A DNA stretch of 64,000 bases from Coenobita brevimanus (lineage: Eukaryota; Arthropoda; Malacostraca; Decapoda; Coenobitidae): NCBI GenBank assembly GCA_032717465.1, contig CM064653.1:34364659-34428658 (forward strand). Reading direction: 5' to 3'. This document shows, one piece after another, positions 43,698-54,099 of this stretch (positions are counted from its first letter, which is position 1; each line of letters opens with the position of its first letter). A program made the position numbers and the translations under genes. The notes beneath the pieces were generated by a model. That model searched no databases and was not told where the DNA came from. It saw only the letters and a program-made list of their open reading frames with translations.

Positions 43698-44908
43698 GAC
43701 TGCTCCCTGTCAGAGCCTCTGAGTCACTGCGCCGTGCCGCCTAACCTCCAGCCTCAAGCCTTTGTGTACTAGAAAAAAAAAGTTATCACTGCCCAGTCCA
43801 TTGAGACTATTTTGTAGTTTCTGATCACTGATGTTATTATCATTGTAATCAGTGACACATGAGAAACTGAAATACAAGTTGATGAAAACTGTAAACAAGT
43901 TAAGAAGCGAAAATTGGTAAAGAGTGTAATCAAATATTCTTATAAATTATCAATCGTGTTATAGATAGCGCTGCCGGCCGTAGAAGTACAGCCAAGAAGA
44001 GGTGTGGCCTTTTGATATTTACTGATTGCACAGACTTTAATTGTTCTCAAAATCAACTCTTATCATTCCTGCTGTTCTCTGAACTCTTCAACCATTTTTG
44101 GCTTCGATTGGATCAAAACTTTGTAAATACACTTGGCTTGTAGCTCTTACCCTGTACTTAATGTTTTCAGAAACAATACTTAATCCCTTTGGCTGACCCT
44201 CAAGCCTTTTACCATGTTTGGTTAAATTAGGATTGAAACCGTATAAGAAAACAACTACACTACACAGCATTTCAATCCCCTCCTTGCCTACTTACCTATC
44301 TGCGTGCTAGTCAGCCACTGACAGTGAAATGCTGAGATGCTTTTATCATCTGGAAACAAAATAAATATTACACAAAGTGAGCAGACAGAAATAATGGCAG
44401 AGAAAAGAAGGAGACAAAAAACACAAAGCATTCACCTTGTCCAGAAAAGAGGAATCTCAAGGTGAACTTGATAACTTTAAGCATTCAAGAGCACTCTGAT
44501 AAGAGAGAAGAGCAACAAGAGAGGCTCTGATGTGGAAAAAAAAGTTATATAAAAGCAAAACATGGTAACTAACACTAAATACCTACCGGAAGATGAAGAT
44601 GTAAACAAAATATAATTTCTTTGCATGTCTTTCACTGTATTGCAGGAGAGGAGGGTTTTCTTTTGTTCCTTGCAGAAGAGTTAATTCAATTTTACTCTCA
44701 TTCAAGTGGAGGTATTACTTGGAACCCAGTTTTGCTTGACTCGGGAACCATAGCTTATAGAGAGGCAACTTATTTAGTTGATAGAGATCTGTATTGGGGG
44801 TCCAGACATTTCATGCATATTTCTGAATTGTGTTAGCTCCAATATCTTTGTATTTCTATATTGTTATAAATTGTGTATTTTGAATGTGTTTGACCCATTT
44901 TTGTGCAG
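43698..44908. other. Probable intron, no gene seen
   Basis: AT-rich sequence with no recognised element; ends with TTTTTGTGCAG before the exon at 44909. Confidence 0.5.
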
Positions 44909-45049
44909 TGTGAGCCTGATGAGCGAGAACGTGCATATAGCCGTGGAGACGGATATGGATATGTTACATCCCCAGCAGAGGTGCAGCAACAGCAGTCTTC
45001 AGGTTATGACCACCGTACTTCACATGATCCCCGCTATGCACAGGCAAGG
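44909..45049 (+). CDS. Host gene exon (Arg/Tyr/Gln-rich)
   Basis: 141 nt between CATTTTTGTGCAG and a GTATGT donor at 45050. Phase 0 at both ends, matching the preceding (29041) and following (53962) exons. It reads CEPDERERAYSRGDGYGYVT, then SPAEVQQQQSSGYDHRTSHD and PRYAQAR. The hydrophilic, low-complexity character and absence of TE motifs suggest a disordered region of a host protein. I do not recognise the family; linkers of junctional scaffold proteins can look like this, but that is speculation. Confidence 0.75.
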
Positions 45050-45390
45050 GTATGTTTAGAAGTGGGTGCATGATGTGTACAGGGACAATAGTGACCTTGA
45101 GGATGTCAGTTATGAAGAGGTAGAACCAGTCTAGAATTTAAGAGTTGGTGAGTTGGTAATATTGATGGCTAATAAACTTGTTAACCCTTTTGCGGAATTT
45201 AATGCAGGTGTTGAATTTCATTTATTTAAACTGTCTTAAGGGAAAATAATTTTAAGCAATTTGTGTCTTTGTAATCTAGTGGGACGTAAGTGGCACAGAA
45301 TGCAAAAAATGCACTATTCTGCAGCTCTCTACCTTCTCTCATCACCATAGGAAAGTCACCAAAGGCTGCTGTCTCAGTTGTCTTGCCTTC

Positions 45391-45440
<50 letters not shown>

Positions 45441-45707
45441 AGAACTGTTTGTTATATTAAAAATCATAAATTGCCAATGGAAGACTCATGAAATTCTACG
45501 TCTGAGCAAGTTTCTAAATAGTATTGGCTGTGAAAAATATTTCTACCTGTAAAACTGAGAATATTCAGTATTTATATACATAATGTGTTTATGTCCACTG
45601 CAGAAAGGTAGTCATACTCTTAGCTTTGCAGATTCTTTTTGAGGTCATAATAGAGCAAACATTAGAGAACCTGTTGATATATTGTGTATGAAAATAAAAA
45701 CAAGTTC
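45050..45707. other. Intron, contains long poly(T)
   Basis: Starts with GTATGT. Contains a 44-base poly(T) at 45396-45439. No gene. Confidence 0.6.
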
Positions 45708-45966
45708 TATCTATCTATCTATTGCCAGACGCCTCAATCCCATTCGGTGTGGCCACAAACAAATCGCATCCACGTCGCCCTGTCCCCCGCCATTTCACTG
45801 CCCCTCTCCCAACTCACACACCCCTCTCTCATATACCTCTCCACCCCATCCCTCCATCTCATCCTCGGCCTCCCCCTCCCTCTTCTCCCCTCCACCTCAC
45901 TCACATACACTTTCTTCATCAGTCTTTCACCCTCCATCCTCTCCACATGGCCAAACCACCTCAGTA
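45708..45966 (-). repeat. RT-a LINE, 3' end fragment (inverted)
   Basis: (CTAT)n then ATTGCCAGACGCCTCAATCC, complement of the RT-a tail. On the minus strand it encodes LRWFGHVERMEGERLMKKVY, SEVEGRRGRGRPRMRWRDGV. The 5' end is truncated at ~45966, close to the 5' end of the next, oppositely oriented copy. Confidence 0.85.
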
Positions 45967-46029
45967 AGTTGAGAATGAAATTAGCTAAAAATGAAAAATT
46001 AACTAGGAAGCAAACATGTGAATTTTCCC
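45967..46029. other. Spacer between head-to-head RT-a copies
   Basis: About 60 bp of A-rich sequence separating two 5'-truncated RT-a copies in opposite orientations. Confidence 0.5.
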
Positions 46030-48906
46030 TGCAATAATTACAGCAGAGAGTACAGATGGGGTATATGCGTGGGAGTAGGTGAGAATGGGACGGCAAAAGA
46101 AGGGGTGTGTATTGTTGTGAGTAACAGATGGAAGGAGAATGTAAGAGAGTATGGATCAGTTGGCTCAAGGGTTGTGTGGGTAAGATTGAAAGTTGGACTA
46201 CAAATGTGGGCGATTGTGTGTGTATGTGTGTGTGTGTGTGCATGTGTCAATGCAAGATCATGTAAGCAGAGTGAGAGAAGAGTTCTGGACAAATGTGGAA
46301 GCGTGCATGGAAAAGTTTGAAAGGAATGAGAGAGTGTTATTGATTGGATATATTAATGGGAAAGTAGGGAATGTGAAGGGGATGGAGTATTTGGTGAGTG
46401 GGGTGTGCCTGGAGAGAGGAATGAGAATGGCAGTGCATTAGTGGACATTTGTGCCAGAACGGGATTGGTGATAGCTAATACCCTCTTCAGGCACATGATG
46501 ATCCACAGGTATACATGGCGAATGATGAGAAGGGTGGGTGGTGAACTGAATGAAAGGAAGGCAGTGAATAATTATGTGTGTGTGGATGATAGGATGAGCA
46601 GGTGTGTAATGGATGCAAGAGCATATAGATGTTGAGGGAGTAGACTTTCTGACCAAAACTTGGTGGTGGTGAGAATCAAGGTCCAATTGAAATGAAGAAA
46701 TAGAAGGAGGGAAGGACAGGAGGAAGTAGTTCATACGAGGAGGGTGGAAAGTTACAAGATGATGAAAGAAAAGCAAAATATGAGAGAGATGTGGAGGAGC
46801 AATTAGGTACATATGGATTGAAGCAGATGGGGGACGTGTAAGGTGTGTGCAAGATATTCACAGAAGAAATCTGTGCAGCATGTGATGTGGTGTGTGGAGT
46901 GAAGAGAAAACGAAATGGGGTGCAAGGAACAACGTGGTGGAATGAAGAGGTGAGACAGGCTGTAGCACAAAAGAAGAAAGCATATAGTGAGTGGATGAGA
47001 AACGGGTGTGGAAGAAATTGAGAGACGGAAGAGAGAGTTATATGTAGAGAGGAAGAGAGAGGTGAAAAGATTTTTAAGAGAGAGTAAGAGAGTGGATGAG
47101 GAATTTGGAAAGAATTTGAGTGTAAAGTGGAGAGAATGTAAGAAAATGTTCTGGGAAGAGGTATTGAGAGTTAGATAGAGTGTCAGAGAATTTAGTTGGT
47201 GAGTGAATGATAAAAATGGTAGATTACTAGTGAGCAAAGGAGAAAAAGTGAGGAGATGGAGAGAATACTTTAAGGAATTGTTGAACATAGAGAATAAAAG
47301 TAATGCAAATATAAGTGGTTGAGGAATGGCTGGGAGAAGGAGGGATGTGGGAAGAGAGGAAGAAATTAGTAGGATGGAAGTTGTGAAAACAATGAAGAAA
47401 GTCAAAATGGGGAAAGCCCCAGATATTGATGGAGTGTGTGGTGAAATGCCAAAGCATGGGGGAGAGATAGTAGTAGAATGGATGTGGAAGATGTGCAGAT
47501 TGGCCTGGGAGTAAGGTAGAGTCTCGAAGGATTGGAAGTCAGGTATAATTATTCCCCCGTACAAAGGAAAAGGGGAAAAAGAAGTGTGTGGTAATCGTAG
47601 GGGCATTAGTCTTCTTAGTGTAATAGAGAAACTTTAAGGTAGAATATTTATTGATAGGGTTAGGGAAATAATTGAGGAATTAGTTGGAGGAGAACAGGGA
47701 GGTTTTAGGAAGGGAAGAGGTTGTGTAGATCAGATATTCATTCTTAGATCTTTAGTGGAAAAGTTTGTAGAGACAGGAAGGAAGTTGTATGCAGCCTTCA
47801 TGAATTTGGAGAAAGCATATGACAGGGTGGATAGACAAGGATTGTGGAAAGTATTAAGAATATATGGAGTAGATGGGAAGTTGTTGAATGCCGTGAAGAG
47901 TATGTATGAGAGTGCTAAGGCTGCATTGCGTGTGGATAGTGAGCTGAGTGAATTTTTCTACTTGAAGGTTTGATTGAAACAGGGATGTGTCATGTCTCCA
48001 TGGTTGTTCATTTTGTATATGGATGGGGTTATAAACAAGATAGAAGGTAGGGCAGTGGATGTTGGAGTGGCCCTAATGAGAGAGGGCAGTGTTTGGAAAC
48101 TTACAGTACTGTTGTTTGCAGATGATACTGTGTTGTTAAGTGAAGACGAAGGAGAGCTGCAAGGCTTGGTGGATGAGTTTAGGAGAGTGTGTAAGAAACA
48201 GAATATAAAAGTGAATGTCGAGAAGGTAAAGTTATTGTTTTTGAGAGAAATGAAGTCAGTGAATGTACAGTGATGATGGATGAGGAGGAAATGGATAATG
48301 TGAGTGTGTACATGGGTAATGTGGTGAGTAAGGATGGAAGTTTAGTGGGTGAAGTGTTTGAAAGGGTACAACAAGGAAGAAAGGTTGCTGGTTCCTGGAA
48401 AGCAGTGATAAGAAACTAGGAAGCGAGCATGTCAGTGAAAAAGTTACTGCATGACAGTATTGTGATATCAACTGTAACATATGGAAGTGAAGCTTGGACT
48501 TTGTTGGAGGGACAGAAATCAAGACTGAGAGCAGTGGAAATGAGTTATTTGAGAGGAGCATGTGGAATCACATGGAGAGAGAGACTGACAAATTAGGGAG
48601 TGAAGGAGCATTGTGGTGTGGATGTGGATGTAATAGGAAGTGTTAGAAGAAACAAATTAAGTGGTTTGGCCATGTGGAGAGGATGGAGTATGAGAGACTG
48701 ATGAGGAGAGTGTATGTGAGTGAGGTGGAGTGGGAGAGAGGGAGGGGGAAGCCAAGGATGATATGGAGGGATGGAGTGGAGAGGTATATGAGAGAGGGAG
48801 GTGTGAGCTGGGAGCAGGGCTGTGAAATGGCGGGGGACAGGGCGACAGAGAGACAATTTGTTTGTGGCCATCCCTTACGGGATAAAGGTGTCTGGCAATA
48901 GATATA
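46030..48906 (+). pseudogene. RT-a LINE ORF2, longest copy (copy 4)
   Basis: Starts inside the endonuclease (GVGENGTAKEGVCIVVSNRW, SRVVWVRLKVGLQMW). A (TG)n expansion at 46213-46247 follows, then VNARSCKQSER, GNVKGMEYLVSGV and GSALVDICARTGLVIANTLF. Then come the linker, KAPDIDGVCGEMPKHGGEIV, MNLEKAYDRVDRQGLWKVLR, KQGCVMSPWLFILYMDGVIN, LFADDTVLLSEDE and the C-terminal WFGHVERMEYERLMRRVY block. It ends with GGTGTCTGGCAATAG plus a short GATA-like tail. Many stops and frameshifts; catalytic FADD survives. The 5' end is truncated in the endonuclease. Confidence 0.86.
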
Positions 48907-50017
48907 GATGAATGTGAAAGAGTTGATGTAAGATGTCATTGCTGAAGTTTGTAAATTGGGTAGTGTGCAAGTTCACAAAATTTTTATTTATTTATTTTTA
49001 TTTTTTTTTAACAATTAAATTGTAAATAAACCACTCATATTATTTAATATATGAACATATAAAAATCAGCATTGATATTCATTGACATGTGGGATGATTG
49101 ACCTCCAAATAACCCATGACCACTTTTGCCTTAAATCTAACGAGAATTACAGTGATATGGGTCAATTTACAAATCCCATGGAAAAGTAGCGCCTTTTAGC
49201 TTGGCAGCTAGGGTTCTTGCCAAGCCCACCCAGTGGCCTTGGGTGACCACATTTGCTCAGCAGAACAAGAACTTTGATGTGCGAAGCATCGGCCAGAAGG
49301 CACTTCATCTGGATAACCTCCTTCTGTTACAATGAGCACTTGTACAGTGTACAGTAGAGTACTCCCCTTGGGTGGTGTCCAGCACCCTTGGCCATGTTTG
49401 TCAACTGGTATCCATTTTTGCTGAGCATGTCAGTCATGTGGATTACCATTGATGGGCAGCTAGTTTTTTTACATTCTCCTGTGCTCGTTGCTGTGTGTTT
49501 ACCCTAGCAGACATCTCATCTCCTTTTGGAAGCAGTGAAGTCTCCCAGTTATGAGTATAAGTTGTTTTAATAGCTGTTTTCTCCTCCTCATGTGGTCCTA
49601 TTCAGCAGGCACCCATTTCCTTTTGGCCTCTTTGTCTGTCTCTCCATCACCTCTCTGCATTTTTTCTTGCATCCTACATCTTGTTTTAGTTCCCTTCCTC
49701 CATTTCTTTGCCTTCTTCCTTTGGGGTTTATGGTGTGAGTTTGAGTGTTTTAGTTCTGGGGCTTTGGGGGTTTCCCTGTTGCTGCATGCCCCTCAGTAAC
49801 ACATGCACATGGGCCATCCCAAGACTCTCCATTTCATTGTTCTCCCAGTCACCTTTCTGCTCAGATGGTTTGGTGTTGGGCCTTTCATCTTATATTCCCC
49901 TCTTATTTCTGAATCAGTGGTTTCTCTTCAGCCCAAACCTATTTTCAGAGCCTAACTGCAGGTTACCTCATTTCGTGGTTGACCTTTGTCAATCCATTTT
50001 CCCATTCACCCATGGCT

Positions 50018-50058
<41 letters not shown>

Positions 50059-50232
50059 ATTTTTCCTCAGTGTTGCACCAGTTTCATGGCTCTGGTTAGC
50101 ACAGCCTGGGATAAGACAGTAACACAATGTCTTTATTACATGGTGACTTGGGATGCAACTGTTTGATGCGCGTTGTGCCCTGAGTCTTCTTGCATTAGCT
50201 GCTTTGCACCAACTGACTCAGCTCCTCTCTTC
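48907..50232. other. Non-coding with (TA)n microsatellite
   Basis: No convincing gene. A (TA)n microsatellite lies at 50020-50056. Confidence 0.5.
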
Positions 50233-50922
50233 ATTTTGTTTCGTTTATAAAGGCTCCAACATGCTTGCATGTGTTGGCCTTTGTCACCTAATAATGGCTG
50301 TCCATACTGCTTGATCTCTGGCAGCATCCCTGTTCAGTCCCTTAACCCTGAAGTCACACTCTATGACCTCATCCCTGGTCTTTTTCGGTCAGCCTCTCAC
50401 AACCCTACCCCCAACGTTAAGTACTTCTCACTGTCTGCACCCAGTAATCATCCCCCGTCCTCTCCGCATACACAAACCATCTCAATCTACCTCTCCTCAT
50501 TATAGCACCAATACACTCCAGTCCCATTCTTCCTCTTAACTCTTCCATCGTAAACCTAACTCCCCCATGTCTTACATTCAGCGATGCACTACACATCCAC
50601 CTAATCATTGTCATTTCTCTATGTTTTAGCCTATGAATATCCTCATCCTTTACAGCCCAGGTCTCACTACCATACAGCATTACACACCTAACACATGCTG
50701 CATATAAAGATCCTTTTCGACAGAGGGAGAGCCCTCTCAGTGTCAGGAGAGGCAACAGCTCCCTCAGCTTCTTCCAACCACTCCTCACTGCAGCCACAGA
50801 GCTAGCTCCAGCACATATCATGTCTCCCAAGTAACAAAACTCTTCCACCCACTCAAGAGACTCACCAGCAAGATCAAGCCATGCATGCCTGACAGTCTCC
50901 ATTTCCTCTCCCTGACACAACG
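50233..50922 (-). pseudogene. PHD-LINE ORF, inverted 5'-truncated copy
   Basis: Left end is the complement of the 3' tail (GTTTCGTTTATAAAGGCTCC, ACATGCTTGCATGTG). The minus strand encodes EEMETVRHAWLDLAGESLEW, VEEFCYLGDMICAGASSVAA, RSVMLYGSETW-equivalent (CVMLYGSETWAVKDEDIHRL) and MRRGRLRWFVYAERTGDDYW. It begins just after the finger region. More diverged than the 22.7 kb copy and missing several residues, so an older insertion. Confidence 0.85.
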
Positions 50923-50925
50923 CTG

Positions 50926-51087
50926 GATGGTAACCATATAACCAAACCATACGTGCTCCCTGCATGTCAACAAGTGGTTTGGTGGAGGGTTAGTGCCCCT
51001 CCTCGTAAAACAAATAACTCAAAGTCAAATGGCCACCCCTTACGTGATTATGGCGTCTGGCAATAGGTAGACAGATAGATAGATAGA
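50926..51087 (+). repeat. SINE-B body with (GATA)n tail
   Basis: CGCTGGATGGTAACCATATA, TGGTTTGGTGGAGGGTTAGT, GGCCACCCCTTACGTGATTA, TGGCGTCTGGCAATAGGTAG and (GATA)n. The head is missing. It directly abuts the 5' end of the inverted PHD-LINE fragment. Confidence 0.85.
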
Positions 51088-51165
51088 TACATGATTACCA
51101 CCCAGTGTAGTAAATGGTTTCCTGGTGTACAGGAAACCATTTGGCTTGTCACTTAGTGTAGAATC
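51088..51165 (-). repeat. SINE head module with perfect palindrome
   Basis: ATGATTACCACCCAGTGTAG then AAATGGTTTCCTG-GTGTA-CAGGAAACCATTT (51112-51142; 13-bp perfect arms) and GGCTTGTCACTTAGTGTAG. It is the reverse complement of the head found upstream of SINE-B copies. Confidence 0.8.
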
Positions 51166-51184
51166 ACCCATTAATGCAAGTGAA

Positions 51185-51930
51185 ACCAAATATATACAGT
51201 TTACTAATAGATATTGCCAGATTCATATATTACCTTCAGTGTTACTAATATTCCCATCTCCAAAAGTATTAAAATTCTCAGTGTCTCACTAAATAGTGCC
51301 CTCAGCTGGACCTCTCATGTCAGATCACTTGCTAAAACTGCCTCAAAAAATTTGGATTATTGTACACAGTCCGTAACTTCTTCACTGACGAGCAGTTAGC
51401 TATAATTTATAAGTCATGTGCGCTGTCAGCTTGAATATTGCTCACCCCTGTGGAGTGGATGTGGAGAGGTTGCATTAAAACAACTACACAAAATTCAGAA
51501 TAAAGTTGCCAAAATTATTAATTAATTCATTCATTCATCATCCAATCCTATGTTGCCCCATGAGGAGCGTAAGAGCCTTGGACTAGTCATTTATTAATAA
51601 CCCTGCTGTTACAAATAAACTACCTCCCCTACAAGTAAGAAGGAATGTTGCCTCCCTTGCATTATTTTACAGGTATTTTTATGGCAAATGCTCAGATGAA
51701 GTTGCATCCATTGTGCCACCTTTCCATGCCTTCCCTCATGCTACACAGGCATCTGGCAGCATTCATGACTGGAGTGTCACTCAGCCATATTGCAGAACTT
51801 CTGCCTATCAGAATTCTTTTATTCCCTGAACTGCATCTCTCTCTGGAACTCACTTCCCCAGAGTTGTTTCCCTCTTAACTTCAACCTACAGCAGTTCAAG
51901 TCCAACTGTTACAGATAGTGTATGAATGGA
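51185..51930 (+). pseudogene. LINE reverse-transcriptase C-terminal fragment (jockey/CR1-like, distinct family)
   Basis: Reads SVSLNSALSWTSHVRSLAKT with ASKNLDYC, then (after shifts) EYCSPLWSGCGEVALKQLHK IQNKVAKII in other frames. After a SINE-C insertion it continues with NKLPPLQVRRNVASLALFYR YFYGKCSDEV and SLWNSLPRVV-like text. This is the thumb and C-terminal domain that follows the YADD box in jockey/CR1-type LINEs. No catalytic domain is present, and frames are broken at several points. It differs from the jockey-like LINE at 15-18 kb. Confidence 0.7.
51520..51592 (-). repeat. SINE-C 3' fragment
   Basis: ATTCATTCATTCATCATCCA, ATCCTATGTTGCCCCATGAG and GAGCGTAAGAGCCTTGGACT match the inverted 3' part of SINE-C. 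It interrupts the LINE fragment around it. Confidence 0.75.
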
Positions 51931-52001
51931 GGACACCAGTAATCTGGTGTATGGATTACTTTTTTTATTCATTTGTTTTTCCTTCCTCTGTTCTGTTATT
52001 T

Positions 52002-52020
52002 AAAAAAAAAAAAAAAAAAA
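52002..52020 (+). repeat. Poly(A) tract
   Basis: Nineteen A bases immediately upstream of a PHD-LINE fragment, possibly the tail of the preceding LINE fragment. Confidence 0.9.
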
Positions 52021-52618
52021 TGGGAGGCATGTTATGTGCTGGAGGTGGGGCTGGAGCTAGCTCTGTTGGCTAGAGTGAGGAGTGGTTGGAAGAAGTTCAG
52101 GGAGCTGTTGCCTCTCCAGACATTGAGAGGGTTCTCTGTATGTGCCAAGGGATCTTTGTATGCAGCATGTTTTAGAAGTGTAATGCTGTATGGTAGTGAG
52201 ACCTGGGCAGTAAAGGAAAAGGATATTCGCAGGCTCAAATGTACAGAATTGACAATGATTAGGTGGATGTGCAGTGCGTCCCTGAGTGCAAGGCCTGGAG
52301 GGGCTAGGTTTATGATGGAAGAGTGGTGAGGTAGGATGGGACAGGAGTGTATTGGTGTTGTGATGAGGAGAGGTAGATTGAGGTGGTTTGGGCATGTGGA
52401 GAGGATGGGGAATGATAATTGGGTGCAGAAAGTGAGAAACATTAATATTAAGGGTGGGGTTGCGAGGGGTAGACCAAAAAAGACCTGGACAAGTTCATTA
52501 AGTGTGACCTCAGGGTTAAGGGACTGAACAGGGAGGCTTCCAGAGATTGAGCAGCATGGAGAGCTGCCATTAGGCGACCAAGTCCAACGCATGCAAGCAT
52601 GGTGGAGTCTTCAAAAAT
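52021..52618 (+). pseudogene. PHD-LINE ORF, 5'-truncated copy
   Basis: Starts within the YLGD-ML block (GGMLCAGGGAGASS-like), then VRSGWKKFRELLPLQTLRGF, SVMLYGSETWAVKEKDIRRL, MIRWMCSASLSARPGGARFM. A TGA at 52327-52329 precedes GRLRWFGHVERMGNDNWVQK. It ends with CATGCAAGCATGGTGGAGTC and an A-rich tail. No finger or reverse transcriptase is retained. Confidence 0.86.
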
Positions 52619-53009
52619 GAAAACCAAAAAAATTGTCTCTCTTCTGGCATGCCGCGGAGAAGGAAATAATCAAAAGTTGTCTGCACAACACACAGAAGGC
52701 CTCTAAAACATCTTGTCCTCTCCGCCCATGAACACAGTCACCTCAGGCATCTAATACATCAGCTGAACAGTATATTTCATGGAACCCACCAAATATTCAT
52801 CCCGTTGTTCGTCCCAGAAATTCTAGACGGTGATATGGCTGTCACCTTTCTTTACTTCATTATCAACTCAAAACAGTCCATTAGCCATTACAGGCATACA
52901 ATCCTTTGCACCACCAACACACTTGTTGGTCAGGGTATAAGGGGGACGTTGGCTGACATTTGTATGAGAGAGTAGTGGACCCAGTTTTTTGTATTGATGC
53001 CACTACATG
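52619..53009. other. No gene seen
   Basis: Non-coding sequence between the PHD-LINE fragment and a low-copy repeat. Confidence 0.45.
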
Positions 53010-53190
53010 ATGGCATTCCACTCCAGTACCAGCAAGCACACATAATCACTTCATGCACCTTGCTCACACAACACAGAAAAATATTTAGCATAACCTAAAC
53101 AGTAGATCTCTGGGAGCAGCAAGCAGAAGTGGTCAGTCTCTTGTGGTCCATCAGGTTTACATCCAGATGAACCTTGGGCAGCAACAACAA
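53010..53190 (-). repeat. Unclassified interspersed repeat, copy 2
   Basis: Diverged partner of 8215-8420: on the minus strand it reads DVNLMDHKRLTTSA with QRST-like text, and shares the GATCTCTGG, AGTGGTCAGT, GTCCAT and CAGCAACAACAA blocks. Confidence 0.4.
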
Positions 53191-53432
53191 CTATACACAT
53201 ATGGATGACTCTTAATTTATTGCATATTTCTCAATCATGGTGAAGTTAATTGATCTTAACATTGTCGAAATAATAGAAATAATACTCTCCATGGTCCCTC
53301 TTCTCCAAGATGATTGGTGCTGACTTTTGTTTTCTTCTCCTCCTTTTACATTTATCACTACAGACTTACAGTGGTAGTTGGTGGTCTCCATTCATCCACT
53401 TGCTTATCTAATGCTGCCCACTTCTTTCTTAG
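53191..53432. other. No gene seen
   Basis: Short non-coding stretch before a SINE head fragment. Confidence 0.45.
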
Positions 53433-53525
53433 GTGACTGTACATGAATAACAAACCTAATGATGTCTTGTGACACAGGAAACCATTCAGAATGCTGGGTG
53501 GTAACCATATAACCAGACAACAGGG
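53433..53525 (+). repeat. SINE head fragment
   Basis: GTGACTGTACATGAATAACA, AGGAAACCATTCAGAATGCT and GGGTGGTAACCATATAACCA: the SINE-B head without body or tail. Confidence 0.75.
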
Positions 53526-53961
53526 TGGTGTAGAACCTACAATGATGCCCCTGTTAACTGGACGAAGAGATGCAAATGTGACATCCATCCAATAACCAAA
53601 CTTGCTCGTTATTTCCCATGCCTTGCTGAGACAAGGCAATGTCCATCACAAGGAAACATTTGTTCACTGCATGGGACAGCCCTGAAGAGTCAGTTGCTTG
53701 CCAGTGGTTGATGGGTCTGCTTGGCCAGACAGACCAAAGTTACTCAGCTACTGCTACTAATCCTTGCTTCAAATTCACAACTTGCCACCATGTTTTGTTA
53801 TTAAAAAATCATGCTGGGGGAACACCGTCAAGAAATACTAAACATATGATGTTGCATGCAGCTGCAGGGTTAGTGGAACAACATTCAATTGTATTAGTTT
53901 GTATTAGAAAATGCAGTTTCATATTACTGTAGTATGTTAAATGAAAGTTTATGATCTGCAG
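53526..53961. other. Intron, no gene seen
   Basis: Ends in TTTATGATCTGCAG, the acceptor for the next exon. Confidence 0.5.
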
Positions 53962-54099
53962 GGTGATATGAGAAGTGCGCAGCAGCATTATGACAATGCT
54001 TATCGACGAGCAGAACAGCAGATGGATTCAGTTGCACGTGCTGTTGCTTCTGAACGGTCGTCTCCCACCAAACCTTATCCATCACGCCCCAGAACAAGG
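53962..54099 (+). CDS. Host gene exon (Arg/Ala/Gln-rich)
   Basis: 138 nt between ATGATCTGCAG and a GTATGT donor at 54100; phase 0 both ends, in register with the exon at 44909-45049. It reads GDMRSAQQHYDNAYRRAEQQ, MDSVARAVASERSSPTKPYP and SRPRTR. The first part could form a helix; the end is a basic Ser/Pro-rich linker. The two phase-0 exons (47 and 46 codons) of similar style support one transcript. Identity unknown; later exons are not visible in this window. Confidence 0.75.

Noticed and set aside
49551..50166. Cysteine/leucine-rich plus-strand ORFs, possible membrane protein
   Set aside because: Two overlapping frames, compositionally T-rich, one running into a (TA)n tract; no supporting motif.
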